64,000 bases of DNA, from contig NZ_JACIDX010000008.1 in NCBI RefSeq assembly GCF_014196525.1, forward strand, positions 209,204-273,203, given 5' to 3'. Made by a program: the position numbers and the translations under genes. Shown here one piece after another: positions 46,023 through 54,810 of the stretch (position 1 is its first letter; each line of letters starts with the position of its first letter). The stretch comes from Novosphingobium sediminicola. Its GTDB lineage: Bacteria > Pseudomonadota > Alphaproteobacteria > Sphingomonadales > Sphingomonadaceae. The notes below the pieces were generated by a model that ran no database searches, was not told the DNA's origin, and saw only the letters and a list, made by a program, of their open reading frames with translations.

Positions 46023-47605
46023 GCGGCCATGTCGATCTGTGGTGAGCGCACTGCTGGTTTCCAATTCCAGGCAAGAAGTTGGTCAAGGCCGTTGTTCTTG
46101 ACCTCGCCCGAGACGATGCGGATCAGCACGTCATTGAGCCAGGTGAACGGATCCAGTCCATTTAGCTTTGCTGTCTGAAGCAAGGATGCCAACACCGCCC
46201 AACTCCGTGCTCCGCCCTCGTTACCGGCGAACAGACTATTCCGGCGTCCAAGAGCAATCGGGCGCATTTGTCGCTCGATCATATTGTTATCGACCTCAAT
46301 CCGTCCATCTTCGAGGAACAGGATCAATCCATGCCAGTGATCATGGGCATAGCGGATATGCTCGGCCAGCGTCGATTTTGCCGAGAGACGCGGCAAGGTA
46401 TCGTCGAGCAGCGCCTTGAGCTTTTCCATCACCGGTTGGGATTGCTCCTGCCGGAACCGACGGCGATGCTCGGCGCTGGTTCCGCGTATCTCCGCCTCGA
46501 TCCGATATATCTCACCAAACAGCTTGATGAACTGCTCTGTGAGCGGCGATTTGGTGCTCTTGTAAAGGTCCACGAAGCGACGGCGAAGGTGAGCAAGGCA
46601 GAAGGCGAGTTGGATCGGTCCAGCACCACGCCCGGGATTGGCGAGGTGCTTGTAGGCACCATAGCCATCAACCTGCAGCACACCGTCATAGCTGCGCAAT
46701 TGCTCAGCGATCTCAAGGCCACTTCGCGAAGCTGCATGGATATAACAGACTCCTGGTGGAGCCGGCCCGTTCCACGGTCGGTCATCGATGCCATGCGCCC
46801 AGAACTGATCGATGCGCACTTTACCTCTCCCCGGATCAAGCACCGGCATGCGGGTCTCATCGACGTAAATACGCGCCTGGCTATGGACGAACTTCAGTTG
46901 GCGGTCGAATAAGCCATCCAGCCACCAGGCTGCGGACTTCACCATGCGCGATAGCGTTGAACGATCAATCTGCAGCCCATGCCCTGACAACATCTGAGCC
47001 TGTCGGTAAACCGGCAGATACCAGGCGAAGCGCTGTGAAACGACCCAGGCAATGAACGACGTTGTCGCCATGCCGCCTTCGATCATCCGGCGCGGCGCGG
47101 GGGCCTGTACGACCCCGCCTTCGCAGGTCTGGCAGGCATATTTGGGGCGGACGGTGGCGATAACACGCAAGATCGCCGGCACGATGTCGAGGGCCTCGCT
47201 TATGTCCTCGCCGATTTTGTGCATGACGCCCTGGCAGCAGGTGCATTGAGTGCTGGCCGGTTCGATCAAATGGATGACGCGCGGCAGATGTTTGGGCAAG
47301 GCGCCGATATTACGCCGCGCTTTGCGTTTGGCCGTCTTGGGCGCAGAATCATCATTGGCTGCAAGCGGTGTCGAAGCGACGCTGCTCAGATCGCCCAGAT
47401 CCAGACAACCTTGTTCGTCGAGAACGACCCGCGCTTTTTCCGTACGCGAGCCGAAGAGCATCGCCTTGTAGGTGTTCAATTGGCGGTTCTTCGCCTCCAG
47501 CTCAGCTTCCAACTCGGCCACCCGGTGGGTCATGGCCTCGAGGGCTTTCGCCAGATTTTCCAGAGTGTTCGTCACCCCTGATTTATAACCCAAAGCCTGC
47601 ACCAA
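46019..47605 (-). CDS. tnpC: IS66 transposase TnpC, copy A
   Basis: A 528-residue DDE transposase. The N-terminal leucine-rich coiled segment (LENLAKALEAMTHRVAELEAELEAKNRQL) is followed by a zinc-finger-like CxxC pair (CTCCQG, CQTC). Then comes the catalytic domain with YVDETRMPVLD, VQVDGYGAYKHL and EVDNNMIERQMRPIALGRRNSLF. A TTG or the next GTG is the likely start, 20 bases after tnpB. Full length. Confidence 0.92.
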   Translation of the reverse strand: MVQALGYKSGVTNTLENLAKALEAMTHRVAELEAELEAKNRQLNTYKAMLFGSRTEKARVVLDEQGCLDLGDLSSVASTPLAANDDSAPKTAKRKARRNIGALPKHLPRVIHLIEPASTQCTCCQGVMHKIGEDISEALDIVPAILRVIATVRPKYACQTCEGGVVQAPAPRRMIEGGMATTSFIAWVVSQRFAWYLPVYRQAQMLSGHGLQIDRSTLSRMVKSAAWWLDGLFDRQLKFVHSQARIYVDETRMPVLDPGRGKVRIDQFWAHGIDDRPWNGPAPPGVCYIHAASRSGLEIAEQLRSYDGVLQVDGYGAYKHLANPGRGAGPIQLAFCLAHLRRRFVDLYKSTKSPLTEQFIKLFGEIYRIEAEIRGTSAEHRRRFRQEQSQPVMEKLKALLDDTLPRLSAKSTLAEHIRYAHDHWHGLILFLEDGRIEVDNNMIERQMRPIALGRRNSLFAGNEGGARSWAVLASLLQTAKLNGLDPFTWLNDVLIRIVSGEVKNNGLDQLLAWNWKPAVRSPQIDMAA

Positions 47606-47625
47606 GCCCAGTAAAATAGCGCTTT

Positions 47626-47982
47626 TCAGCCAACCAGTTCCGGCTTTTTCACTGGAGTTTGCTCAAGCCTGCGCCAGTCCATTCCGCCCAGCAACAAGGC
47701 CATTTGCGCAGACGTCAGCTTGATCACCCCGTCCTGAACGGGCGGCCAAATGAACTTTCCGGCCTCAAGCCATTTGCTCATCATGCACATTCCTGAACCG
47801 TCAAAATGCAAGAGCCGCAAACGATCTACCCGCTTCGAGCGAAACACATAAACCTCGTTTGAGTAGGGATCCCGGCCCAACTCATTGGCAATCAGCGAAG
47901 CAAGTCTGTTGACCCCGGCACGAAAGTCGATCGGGCCGGTTACCAGCACAACCCGAAGGTCGCTGCTCCAGCCAAACGTCAC
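47626..47982 (-). CDS. tnpB: IS66 accessory protein TnpB, copy A
   Basis: A 118-residue protein with the typical IS66 Orf2 signature: VVLVTGPIDFRAGVNRLASLI, YVFRSKRVDRLRLLHFDGSG and WPP near the C-terminus. It is needed together with TnpA and TnpC for transposition in this family. It overlaps tnpA by four bases (ATGA). Confidence 0.93.
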   Translation of the reverse strand: MTFGWSSDLRVVLVTGPIDFRAGVNRLASLIANELGRDPYSNEVYVFRSKRVDRLRLLHFDGSGMCMMSKWLEAGKFIWPPVQDGVIKLTSAQMALLLGGMDWRRLEQTPVKKPELVG

Positions 47983-48419
47983 GAGCGCAGAGCGTCAAAT
48001 ACAGTGCGCAACACTGCGCGCTCCACCCGGCCTCGTATCAAAATACGCGCGCCGCCGATCTCGATCTCCAGATCGCATCGCGTTGGCGTGACGCTGTCGT
48101 CCACCTCCATCGGAACCATCGAGATCGCGTCCATTGCGCCACGATCACGCGCAGTTCGGCGCCAATAGTGAAGAAGCCCCAGGCTAACGCCATGGCGCCG
48201 CGCGATAGCCGACACGTTGGCCCCAACTGCAAAGCTTTCCGCGGTAATCTGCGCCTTCTCTTGCGGCGCCCACCTCCGGTTCCTGCGTTGCGGACCCAAA
48301 ACAGTCGCGCCCCCTAAACCCGTATTGCCACTGTGCGGCACACTGTCCCAATCCCTATTCGCACCCTGTGCCGCATGGTCCAAATCGCCGTTCAATCCGT
48401 CGGTCTCTTCTTCAAGCAC
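47979..48419 (-). CDS. tnpA: IS66 accessory protein TnpA, copy A
   Basis: A 146-residue IS66 Orf1 protein. A helix-turn-helix is visible (ESFAVGANVSAIARRHGVSLGLLHYWRR) after a basic region, and a C-terminal DLEIEIGGARILIRG segment is present. It is the first gene of the element, starting about 80 bases inside the right inverted repeat, and overlaps tnpB by four bases. Confidence 0.92.
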   Translation of the reverse strand: MLEEETDGLNGDLDHAAQGANRDWDSVPHSGNTGLGGATVLGPQRRNRRWAPQEKAQITAESFAVGANVSAIARRHGVSLGLLHYWRRTARDRGAMDAISMVPMEVDDSVTPTRCDLEIEIGGARILIRGRVERAVLRTVFDALRS

Positions 48420-48501
48420 TGCCGCCGTCCCACTGTCTCGTCAGCCAGTGTCATTGGCTCATCTATGCCCGCCGTCCATGTGGAATGGTCGCATCGCTAA
48501 C

Positions 48502-48509
48502 GTTGCACT
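48502..48509. repeat. 8-bp target duplication, right side of IS66 copy A
   Basis: GTTGCACT, identical to 45363-45370 and directly next to the right end of the element. Confidence 0.95.
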
Positions 48510-48528
48510 GAAAATTGGCTCTGAATCA

Positions 48529-48597
48529 ATCGCGGTAGGGACGCCCGTTACCGGGCGCGCCCCGCACAGATCCGGACTAGCTGTCCGGCCCCACTCA
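48529..48597 (-). other. Possible 3' remnant of a group II intron (domains V-VI)
   Basis: Read leftward, GAGTGGGGCCGGACAGCTAGTCCGGATC can fold as a domain V-like hairpin. It is followed by TGTGCGGGG, a GCGCCCGGTAACGGGCGT hairpin and CCCTACCGCGAT, the usual 3' end style of bacterial group II introns. No reverse transcriptase gene remains. It abuts the epimerase-like remnant, as if an intron had once sat in that gene. The domain V loop is unusual, so this is a tentative call. Confidence 0.45.
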
Positions 48598-48902
48598 TCC
48601 TTGGGAAACCGGACACCTGCACAAACGCGTCGAGTGTTCGCGCAGAACGAAACCATCATGCCCGACACGCTTATGCAGGCGTCCGGGCCGTCGTATTTAA
48701 CCGCTGGACTCTCGTTATGATCGAGGGACTGCCGGGGAACAGCTCATTCAGAACCCTTTTTGCACGCCGATCCACATCGTGAAGTGGCATAACACGTCGT
48801 CGAGCTCGGAAGGCGCGCGCTTAAAGCGTTTGCGTAGTGGTTGATCACCGGCTAGGAATTTTATCCAATTGCCTATGGAGCTGACGAAGGATTGTAGTTC
48901 CA
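48598..48902. other. 305-bp region before the polysaccharide polymerase
   Basis: No gene recognised. It lies between the intron-like remnant and the polymerase gene and probably contains debris plus the polymerase promoter. No ribosome site stronger than AAGGA at 48886-48890 (about 12 bases before the ATG) is seen. Confidence 0.4.
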
Positions 48903-50141
48903 ATGTTTACCGCGCCTCCTGCTGGAGCTTCATCAAGCCAGCCGCAGTTTCAACTTTTTGTCGCTAAAATCGCACTGTCTCTTTTTTTGATATCAGGCAG
49001 CGGATTTCTGGGTTTCTTGCCAATTGGAAACGTGCTGAGGCTTATTTTCATTGTTCTGCAGGTTACGATAGCGTTTTATGGCATTGGCATCGCCTTTATC
49101 AGGCAGCATATTGTTGTTGCATCCCTATCGCTGATTATGATGCTGGCTATCCCATTTTACGCTTATGTTTTCAGCATGGCCGCACGACAGCCCTTCGTTC
49201 CGGTATCAGGCGGGGATTACCTGCCCATTGGCCTAACTTCGCTATTCTATCTGGTCCTGCGCAATGGGCAAGGACAGGATTTGGTAAGATTTTTGATGCG
49301 GGTCTCTGCGATCTACGCCGTGGCTTATATCCTGCTCTGGGCGGGCGTTACTTTCGGGCTCGTTCATCCCGCAGACGGTGCCAAGATCGTGCTGAAAAGC
49401 GGTGGGGATACTGAACGCGGTGACCGCATTGCCCTCCTCAGCTGTTTCATTATCTTTGGCATGTTTTGCGCAACCGCTTCTTTTGTACGATCCTTGCGTT
49501 TCCTAGCGTTAGTGCAAATTGCATTGTTTGCGATATGCCTATTCCTTTCGGGATCAAGGTTGATTTCGGCCATGACAATACTGGCTTTTGGATTGTATCT
49601 TGTAACTCAGACATCGCAACTGGTTCGTACCGTGTTTTTCCCGATTTTTTTAATTGGCTTCCTGACCACTTGCTTCATGATTATCACCCATTCGTTCAAT
49701 CCTTTTGACAGCTTTGTTAACGAGAATACGCGGTTTGGCGACGTTTCAGCTTGGGCCCGGTGGAAGGACATTGCGCTGACCAACGCGTTGATCCCGGATC
49801 ACTGGGTTTTTGGGCTAGGTCTGCCCAACGGGGTTGAGGGCTATGGACCGATCACACATGTAAATTATTTTTACACACAGGATATCGGCATTCTAGGAGT
49901 ATTTATGACATTCGGGGTCTTTGGCCTGCTCCTCTATGGCTTTATCTGTTTTGCTGCTTGTTTTGGATCAGACAAGTTGCAGATTGACCCGATCATGAAG
50001 ATCGGTCTCAATCTTACCGGAGCCGTGTTGGCAGTCTACAGCCTACTCGCCCCGGTTTTCACTGGAAGCGCCATCCCCTTTGCCGCTTTGTTTATGGCGC
50101 TGGTTTTCTGGCAGCCTGCGTCGTTCGAGGTAGAAAACTGA
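48903..50141 (+). CDS. Wzy-like polysaccharide polymerase/O-antigen ligase family protein
   Basis: A 412-residue membrane protein with about ten to eleven helices and one larger extracytoplasmic loop (near 260-320, with RFGDVSAWARWKDIALTNALIPDHWVFGLG). This GxG-bearing loop and overall layout match Wzy/ExoQ-like polymerases, which join repeat units in the periplasm. Sequence conservation in this family is poor, so the call rests on topology and context. The gene is notably less GC-rich than the core genes, suggesting transfer. It lies between the two IS66 copies. Confidence 0.75.
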   Translation: MFTAPPAGASSSQPQFQLFVAKIALSLFLISGSGFLGFLPIGNVLRLIFIVLQVTIAFYGIGIAFIRQHIVVASLSLIMMLAIPFYAYVFSMAARQPFVPVSGGDYLPIGLTSLFYLVLRNGQGQDLVRFLMRVSAIYAVAYILLWAGVTFGLVHPADGAKIVLKSGGDTERGDRIALLSCFIIFGMFCATASFVRSLRFLALVQIALFAICLFLSGSRLISAMTILAFGLYLVTQTSQLVRTVFFPIFLIGFLTTCFMIITHSFNPFDSFVNENTRFGDVSAWARWKDIALTNALIPDHWVFGLGLPNGVEGYGPITHVNYFYTQDIGILGVFMTFGVFGLLLYGFICFAACFGSDKLQIDPIMKIGLNLTGAVLAVYSLLAPVFTGSAIPFAALFMALVFWQPASFEVEN

Positions 50142-50314
50142 CAACTCTCAGGTTCGTTGCCTGTCGTCCGCCTAGCCTAGCCCGGCAGATCGAGATGACC
50201 CTAGACCGTATGATCAGTGTGTGTCTGTGAGAGGTGGCTTGGAAAAACTGGACAGTGGGCTAAGTGGATTTTCTGCCTGAAGGGAGCCATGGTGGCCGCC
50301 AGACAGGAGCAGAG

Positions 50315-50629
50315 ATGAGCAGACGACCCCGCCGTAATCACAGCCCAGCGTTCAAGGCGAAAGTGACGTTGGCAGCAGTGAAGGGCGAGAAGACGCTGGC
50401 GGAGCTGGCGCAGCAGTTTGACGTTCACGCGAATCAGATCACGACTTGGCGCACGCAGTTGCTGGAAGGCGCAGCCGGTGTGTTTGGCGGCGAGAGTGCC
50501 GAAGAGAACGCCGAGCCTGCCGTCGATGTCAAAACGCTGCACGCCAAGATCGGCGAACTGACGCTGGCGAATGATTTTTTAGCAGGCGCGCTCGGGAAAG
50601 CAGGTCTGTTGCCGAGCGCAAAGCGATGA
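50315..50629 (+). CDS. IS3 family OrfA (helix-turn-helix protein)
   Basis: A 104-residue protein beginning MSRRPRRNHSPAFKAKVTLAA, with the HTH segment KTLAELAQQFDVHANQITTWR and a C-terminal leucine-rich coil (LHAKIGELTLANDFLAGAL). It is intact. The start 17 codons into a longer frame gives the usual family N-terminus. OrfB would follow by overlap or frameshift but is broken. Confidence 0.88.
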   Translation: MSRRPRRNHSPAFKAKVTLAAVKGEKTLAELAQQFDVHANQITTWRTQLLEGAAGVFGGESAEENAEPAVDVKTLHAKIGELTLANDFLAGALGKAGLLPSAKR

Positions 50630-50680
50630 TCGACCGGTCGCACAGCCTGCCGGTTTTGCGTCAGGCCCGGGAACTGGGGA
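50626..50680 (+). pseudogene. IS3 OrfB transposase, 5' fragment
   Basis: About 18 codons (MIDRSHSLPVLRQARELG) of the orfB start remain before IS66 copy B interrupts the gene. The continuation is at 53820. ACTGGGGA at 50673-50680 is duplicated at 53812-53819. Confidence 0.85.
50673..50680. repeat. 8-bp target duplication, left side of IS66 copy B
   Basis: ACTGGGGA, repeated at 53812-53819. It differs from the duplication around copy A, so the two copies inserted independently. Confidence 0.95.
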
Positions 50681-50717
50681 GTTAGCGGTGCGAGTGCGGC
50701 ACCTTGACGCGGCGTAA

Positions 50718-51332
50718 CTATGCGGTTGCGGAATGGTGGCTTGGATATCGTATTGGGTCGTGGATTTCCTTGATGGCGGGCACGACGACGGAGATGTCGA
50801 GGTAAGCTTCGCTTTCCAGGAAGTGCTCAGTTTCAGGTCCTGACCTTGGCTTGCCCAGGACGGGAAGTCCTTTTTTGTCGACGCAATAGATGAGGATCGG
50901 GAGCAACAGCCCATGGTGGATGTTGCTTCGATTGAGGAGTGGCTTCCAGTCCTTCATGTTGAGGTTCATCGCGGCGTAGAAGCCCTGGCACCACGGGCGC
51001 GGATCAATCCGGCCATCAGCCTTGACGGCAAATTTGGGAGCGTATTCGTGAGGCCTGTTGAAGAAGGTCTCGTTGATACGGTTATGGACCACTGCCACCG
51101 AGGCGAACACGGCGAGCTCGAGTTCCGTACCGTTGGTCAGCACATCGAATGGCAGCCCCACAGCCGGACAGATCCAGTACTGCGGATCCGGGAACGGCGG
51201 GCCGGTCAACGCCGCCGTCGCAAATCCGTCGAGCGCGGACATCGTGCGCACCAGCGGTCGCCGATTGACCTTGACCGCCAGCCAGGCTTCCAATTCCTCG
51301 TTGGGCAGGGCGAGTTTATCAAAACCGCTCAT
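50718..51332 (-). CDS. UPF0149/YecA-like passenger protein of IS66 copy B
   Basis: Same protein as in copy A, with a Asp-to-Asn change near the N-terminus (LPNEE against LPDEE). The ATG overlaps the tnpC stop by four bases. Its conservation in both copies argues that it is part of the element and under selection. Confidence 0.8.
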   Translation of the reverse strand: MSGFDKLALPNEELEAWLAVKVNRRPLVRTMSALDGFATAALTGPPFPDPQYWICPAVGLPFDVLTNGTELELAVFASVAVVHNRINETFFNRPHEYAPKFAVKADGRIDPRPWCQGFYAAMNLNMKDWKPLLNRSNIHHGLLLPILIYCVDKKGLPVLGKPRSGPETEHFLESEAYLDISVVVPAIKEIHDPIRYPSHHSATA

Positions 51333-52915
51333 GCGGCCATGTCGATCTGTGGTGAGCGCACTGCTGGTTTCCAATTCCAGGCAAGAAGTTGGTCAAGGTC
51401 GTTGTTCTTGACCTCGCCCGAGACGATGCGGATCAGCACGTCATTGAGCCATGTGAACGGATCCAGTCCATTTAGCTTTGCTGTCTGAAGTAAGGATGCC
51501 AACACCGCCCAACTCCGTGCTCCGCCCTCGTTACCGGCGAACAGACTATTCCGGCGCCCAAGTGCAATCGGGCGCATTTGTCGCTCGATCATATTGTTAT
51601 CGACCTCAATCCGTCCATCTTCGAGGAACAGGATCAATCCATGCCAGTGATCATGGGCATAGCGGATATGCTCGGCCAGCGTCGATTTTGTCGAGAGACG
51701 CGGCAAGGTATCGTCGAGCAGCGCCTTGAGCTTTTCCATCACCGGTCGGGATTGCTCCTGCCGGAACCGACGGCGATGCTCGGCGCTGGTTCCGCGTATC
51801 TCCGCCTCGATCCGATATATCTCACCAAACAGCTTGATGAACTGCTCTGTGAGCGGCGATTTGGTGCTCTTGTAAAGATCCACGAAGCGACGGCGAAGGT
51901 GAGCAAGGCAGAAGGCGAGTTGGATCGGTCCAGCACCACGCCCGGGATTGGCGAGGTGCTTGTAGGCACCATAGCCATCAACCTGGAGCACACCGTCATA
52001 GCTGCGCAATTGCTCAGCGATCTCAAGGCCACTTCGCGAAGCTGCATGGATATAACAGACTCCTGGTGGAGCCGGCCCGTTCCACGGTCGGTCATCGATG
52101 CCATGCGCCCAGAACTGATCGATGCGCACTTTACCTCTCCCCGGATCAAGCACCGGCATGCGGGTCTCATCGACGTAAATACGCGCCTGACTATGGACGA
52201 ACTTCAGTTGGCGGTCGAATAAGCCATCCAGCCACCAGGCTGCGGACTTCACCATGCGCGATAGCGTTGAACGATCAATCTGCAGCCCATGCCCTGACAA
52301 CATCTGAGCCTGTCGGTAAACCGGCAGATACCAGGCGAAGCGCTGTGAAACGACCCAGGCAATGAACGATGTTGTCGCCATGCCGCCTTCGATCATCCGG
52401 CGCGGTGCGGGGGCCTGTACGACCCCGCCTTCGCAGGTCCGGCAGGCATATTTGGGGCGGACGGTGGCGATAACACGCAAGATCGCCGGCACGATGTCGA
52501 GGGCCTCGCTTATGTCCTCGCCGATTTTATGCATGACGCCCTGGCAGCAGGCGCATTGAGTGCTGGCCGGTTCGATCAAATGGATGACGCGCGGCAGATG
52601 TTTGGGCAAGGCGCCGATATTGCGCCGCGCTTTGCGTTTGGCCATCTTGGGCGCAGAATCATCATTGGCTGCAAGCGGTGTCGAAGCGACGCTGCTCAGA
52701 TCGCCCAGATCCAGACAACCTTGCTCGTCGAGAACGACCCGCGCTTTTTCCGTACGCGAGCCGAAGAGCATCGCCTTGTAGGTGTTCAATTGGCGGTTCT
52801 TCGCCTCCAGCTCAGCTTCCAACTCGGCCACCCGGTGGGTCATGGCCTCGAGGGCTTTCGCCAGATTTTCCAGAGTGTCCGTCACCCCTGATTTATAACC
52901 CAAAGCCCGCACCAA
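51329..52915 (-). CDS. tnpC: IS66 transposase TnpC, copy B
   Basis: A 528-residue DDE transposase differing from copy A at about ten positions, for example VRAL for VQAL at the start, CACC for CTCC and CRTC for CQTC in the zinc-finger-like part. All catalytic segments are intact. TTG is the likely start. Confidence 0.92.
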   Translation of the reverse strand: MVRALGYKSGVTDTLENLAKALEAMTHRVAELEAELEAKNRQLNTYKAMLFGSRTEKARVVLDEQGCLDLGDLSSVASTPLAANDDSAPKMAKRKARRNIGALPKHLPRVIHLIEPASTQCACCQGVMHKIGEDISEALDIVPAILRVIATVRPKYACRTCEGGVVQAPAPRRMIEGGMATTSFIAWVVSQRFAWYLPVYRQAQMLSGHGLQIDRSTLSRMVKSAAWWLDGLFDRQLKFVHSQARIYVDETRMPVLDPGRGKVRIDQFWAHGIDDRPWNGPAPPGVCYIHAASRSGLEIAEQLRSYDGVLQVDGYGAYKHLANPGRGAGPIQLAFCLAHLRRRFVDLYKSTKSPLTEQFIKLFGEIYRIEAEIRGTSAEHRRRFRQEQSRPVMEKLKALLDDTLPRLSTKSTLAEHIRYAHDHWHGLILFLEDGRIEVDNNMIERQMRPIALGRRNSLFAGNEGGARSWAVLASLLQTAKLNGLDPFTWLNDVLIRIVSGEVKNNDLDQLLAWNWKPAVRSPQIDMAA

Positions 52916-52935
52916 GCCCAGTAAAATAGCGCTTT

Positions 52936-53292
52936 TCAGCCAACTAGTTCCGGCTTTTTCACTGGAGTTTGCTCAAGCCTGCGCCAGTCCATTCCGCCCA
53001 GCAACAAGGCCATTTGCGCAGACGTCAGCTTGATCACCCCGTCCTGAACGGGCGGCCAAATGAACTTTCCGGCCTCAAGCCATTTGCTCATCATGCACAT
53101 TCCTGAACCGTCAAAATGCAAGAGCCGCAAACGATCTACCCGCTTCGAACGAAACACATAAACCTCGTTTGAGTAGGGATCCCGGCCCAATTCATTGGCA
53201 ATCAGCGAAGCAAGTCTGTTGACCCCGGCACGAAAGTCGATCGGGCCGGTTACCAGCACAACCCGAAGGTCGCTGCTCCAGCCAAACGTCAC
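52936..53292 (-). CDS. tnpB: IS66 accessory protein TnpB, copy B
   Basis: A 118-residue protein identical in translation to the copy A product. It overlaps tnpA by four bases. Confidence 0.93.
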   Translation of the reverse strand: MTFGWSSDLRVVLVTGPIDFRAGVNRLASLIANELGRDPYSNEVYVFRSKRVDRLRLLHFDGSGMCMMSKWLEAGKFIWPPVQDGVIKLTSAQMALLLGGMDWRRLEQTPVKKPELVG

Positions 53293-53729
53293 GAGCGCAG
53301 AGCGTCAAATACAGTGCGCAACACTGCGTGCTCCACCCGGCCTCGTATCAAAATACGCGCGCCGCCGATCTCGATCTCCAGATCGCATCGCGCCGGCGTG
53401 ACGCCATCGCTCACCTCTACCGGAACCATCGAGATCGCGTCCATTGCGCCACGATCACGCGCAGTTCGGCGCCAATAGTGAAGAAGCCCCAGACTAACGC
53501 CATGGCGCCGCGCGACAGCCGACACGTTGGCTCCAGGCTCAAAGCTTTCCGCGGTGATCTGCGCCTTCTCCTGCGGCGCCCACCTCCGGTTCCTGCGTTG
53601 CGGACCCAAAACAGTCGCGCGCCCTAAACCCGTATTGCCACTGTGCGGCACACTGTCCCAATGCCTATTCGCACCCTGTGCCGCATGGTCCAAATCGCCG
53701 TTTAATCCGTCGGTCTCTTCTTCAAGCAT
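53289..53729 (-). CDS. tnpA: IS66 accessory protein TnpA, copy B
   Basis: A 146-residue helix-turn-helix protein, with the largest share of changes between the two copies (for example ESFEPGANVSAVARRHG against ESFAVGANVSAIARRHG). The frame is open and the HTH is intact. Confidence 0.92.
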   Translation of the reverse strand: MLEEETDGLNGDLDHAAQGANRHWDSVPHSGNTGLGRATVLGPQRRNRRWAPQEKAQITAESFEPGANVSAVARRHGVSLGLLHYWRRTARDRGAMDAISMVPVEVSDGVTPARCDLEIEIGGARILIRGRVEHAVLRTVFDALRS

Positions 53730-53811
53730 CGCCGCCGTCCCACTGTCTCGTCAGCCAGTGTCATTGGCTCATCTATGCACGCCGTCCATGTGGGATGGTC
53801 GCATCGCTAAC

Positions 53812-53819
53812 ACTGGGGA
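53812..53819. repeat. 8-bp target duplication, right side of IS66 copy B
   Basis: ACTGGGGA, matching 50673-50680, directly next to the right inverted repeat. Confidence 0.95.
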
Positions 53820-54591
53820 TCAGCCGCAGCAGCGTGTAGTATCTGCCCGCGCCGGTGTCGCCCGCTGACCTTGGCATCATGCGGCGCATGGACGAATTGC
53901 ATCTGGAGTATCCCTTTGCGGGCAGTCGCATGCTGTGCGACCTGCTGCGTCAGGAGGGCATCGAGATCGGGCGTTGCCATGTCGCGACCTTGATGAAGAA
54001 GATGACGATAGAGGCGATCTACCGCCGTCCCAACACGTCGGAACCGACACCGGGGCACAAGATCTGCCCGTATTTGCTGCGTAAATTGCCGATCACGCGA
54101 CCGAACCAGGTCTGGGCAACCGAGATCAGCTACGTCCCATGGCCAAGGGTTTTGTCTATCTGGTTGCCATCGTGGACTGGTTCAGCCGCAAGGTTCTGAG
54201 CCGCCGGGTATCGATCTCGATGGAGGCTGATTTTTGCGTCGAGGCGCTGGAGGAAGCGCTGGTATGTTACGGCAAGCCGGAGATTTTCAACACCGATCAA
54301 GGCAGCCAATTCACCAGCATGGCCTTCACCGGCGTACTGCTGCGCGAGAGGATTGCCATTAGCATGGACGGCAGGGGCGCCTGGCGCGACAATGTCGTGG
54401 TCGAGCGTCTGTGGCGATCGGTGAAATATGAGGAGGTCTATCTCAAGGCCTATGCCGCAGTCAGCGAGGCACGAGCATCGATCGGCCGATATCTGCGTTT
54501 TTATAATGAGAAGAGGCCGCACTCGAGCCTTGCCGCAAGAACTCCCGACCAAACCTATTTTGACAATCTGCCCGATAAGATGGCAGCATGA
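53820..54591 (+). pseudogene. IS3 OrfB transposase, 3' part, frameshifted
   Basis: Continuation of orfB after IS66 copy B. A first frame runs through VSPADLGIMRRMDELHLEYPFAGS to SYVP, then a lost C in a run (near 54137-54141) shifts the frame. The second frame resumes at MAKGFVYLVAIVDWFSRKV and ends with RPHSSLAARTPDQ. The DDE residues (D in VAIVDWFSR, D in NTDQGSQF, E in NVVVERLWRSVKYEEV) are present but split from the N-terminus, so no active product is made. Confidence 0.85.
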
Positions 54592-54810
54592 CCTTGGCCG
54601 CCAATCCGGGGCCTCATTCCAGTCGGGCTACGCCCTTCTTGCATGACGCTCCGGATTGGCATCTTGAGACTACAACCGGCAGACGATCCACTTATCCGTG
54701 GTTAATCGCTGTCCAGGCTAACCAGGCCACCTCTGCTTGGCGCAACCAGATTGTGTCGATGTGAGCCTTTATCTATATAAGCGGTGACAAACGATCGGCA
54801 AGGAACTGGT

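Larger units (their letters stand above)
45371..48501 (-). mobile_element. IS66 family element, copy A (3131 bp, complete)
   Basis: The ends carry a 13-bp perfect inverted repeat: GTTAGCGATGCGA at 45371 and its complement ending at 48501, flanked by GTTGCACT direct repeats. Leftward it encodes tnpA, tnpB, tnpC and a UPF0149 (YecA-like) passenger. All four frames are open, so it looks active. A second copy of identical length lies at 50681-53811. Confidence 0.95.
50681..53811 (-). mobile_element. IS66 family element, copy B (3131 bp, complete)
   Basis: Same length, gene order and orientation as copy A with scattered substitutions. The left end is GTTAGCGGTGCGA, one base off the perfect repeat, and the right end is the intact complement at 53799-53811. 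It lies inside the IS3 orfB gene and is flanked by ACTGGGGA direct repeats. Confidence 0.95.
50225..54740 (+). mobile_element. IS3 family element, split by IS66 copy B
   Basis: orfA and orfB of an IS3-type element read rightward, interrupted by IS66 copy B at 50681-53811. Imperfect end repeats are visible: GAGGTGGCTTGGAAAAACTGGACAG near 50231-50255 and CTGTCCAG...CCAGGCCACCTCT at 54709-54734. The exact ends and target duplication could not be fixed by eye. orfB also carries a frameshift, so the element was dead or dies with this insertion. Confidence 0.75.

Noticed and set aside
45371..53811. Composite transposon made of two IS66 copies
   Set aside because: Each copy has its own, different 8-bp target duplication, which shows independent insertions.
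54784..54810. GTG start of the SGNH hydrolase, nine codons upstream
   Set aside because: The ATG at 54811 has an AAGGA site at ideal distance and directly begins the signal peptide.
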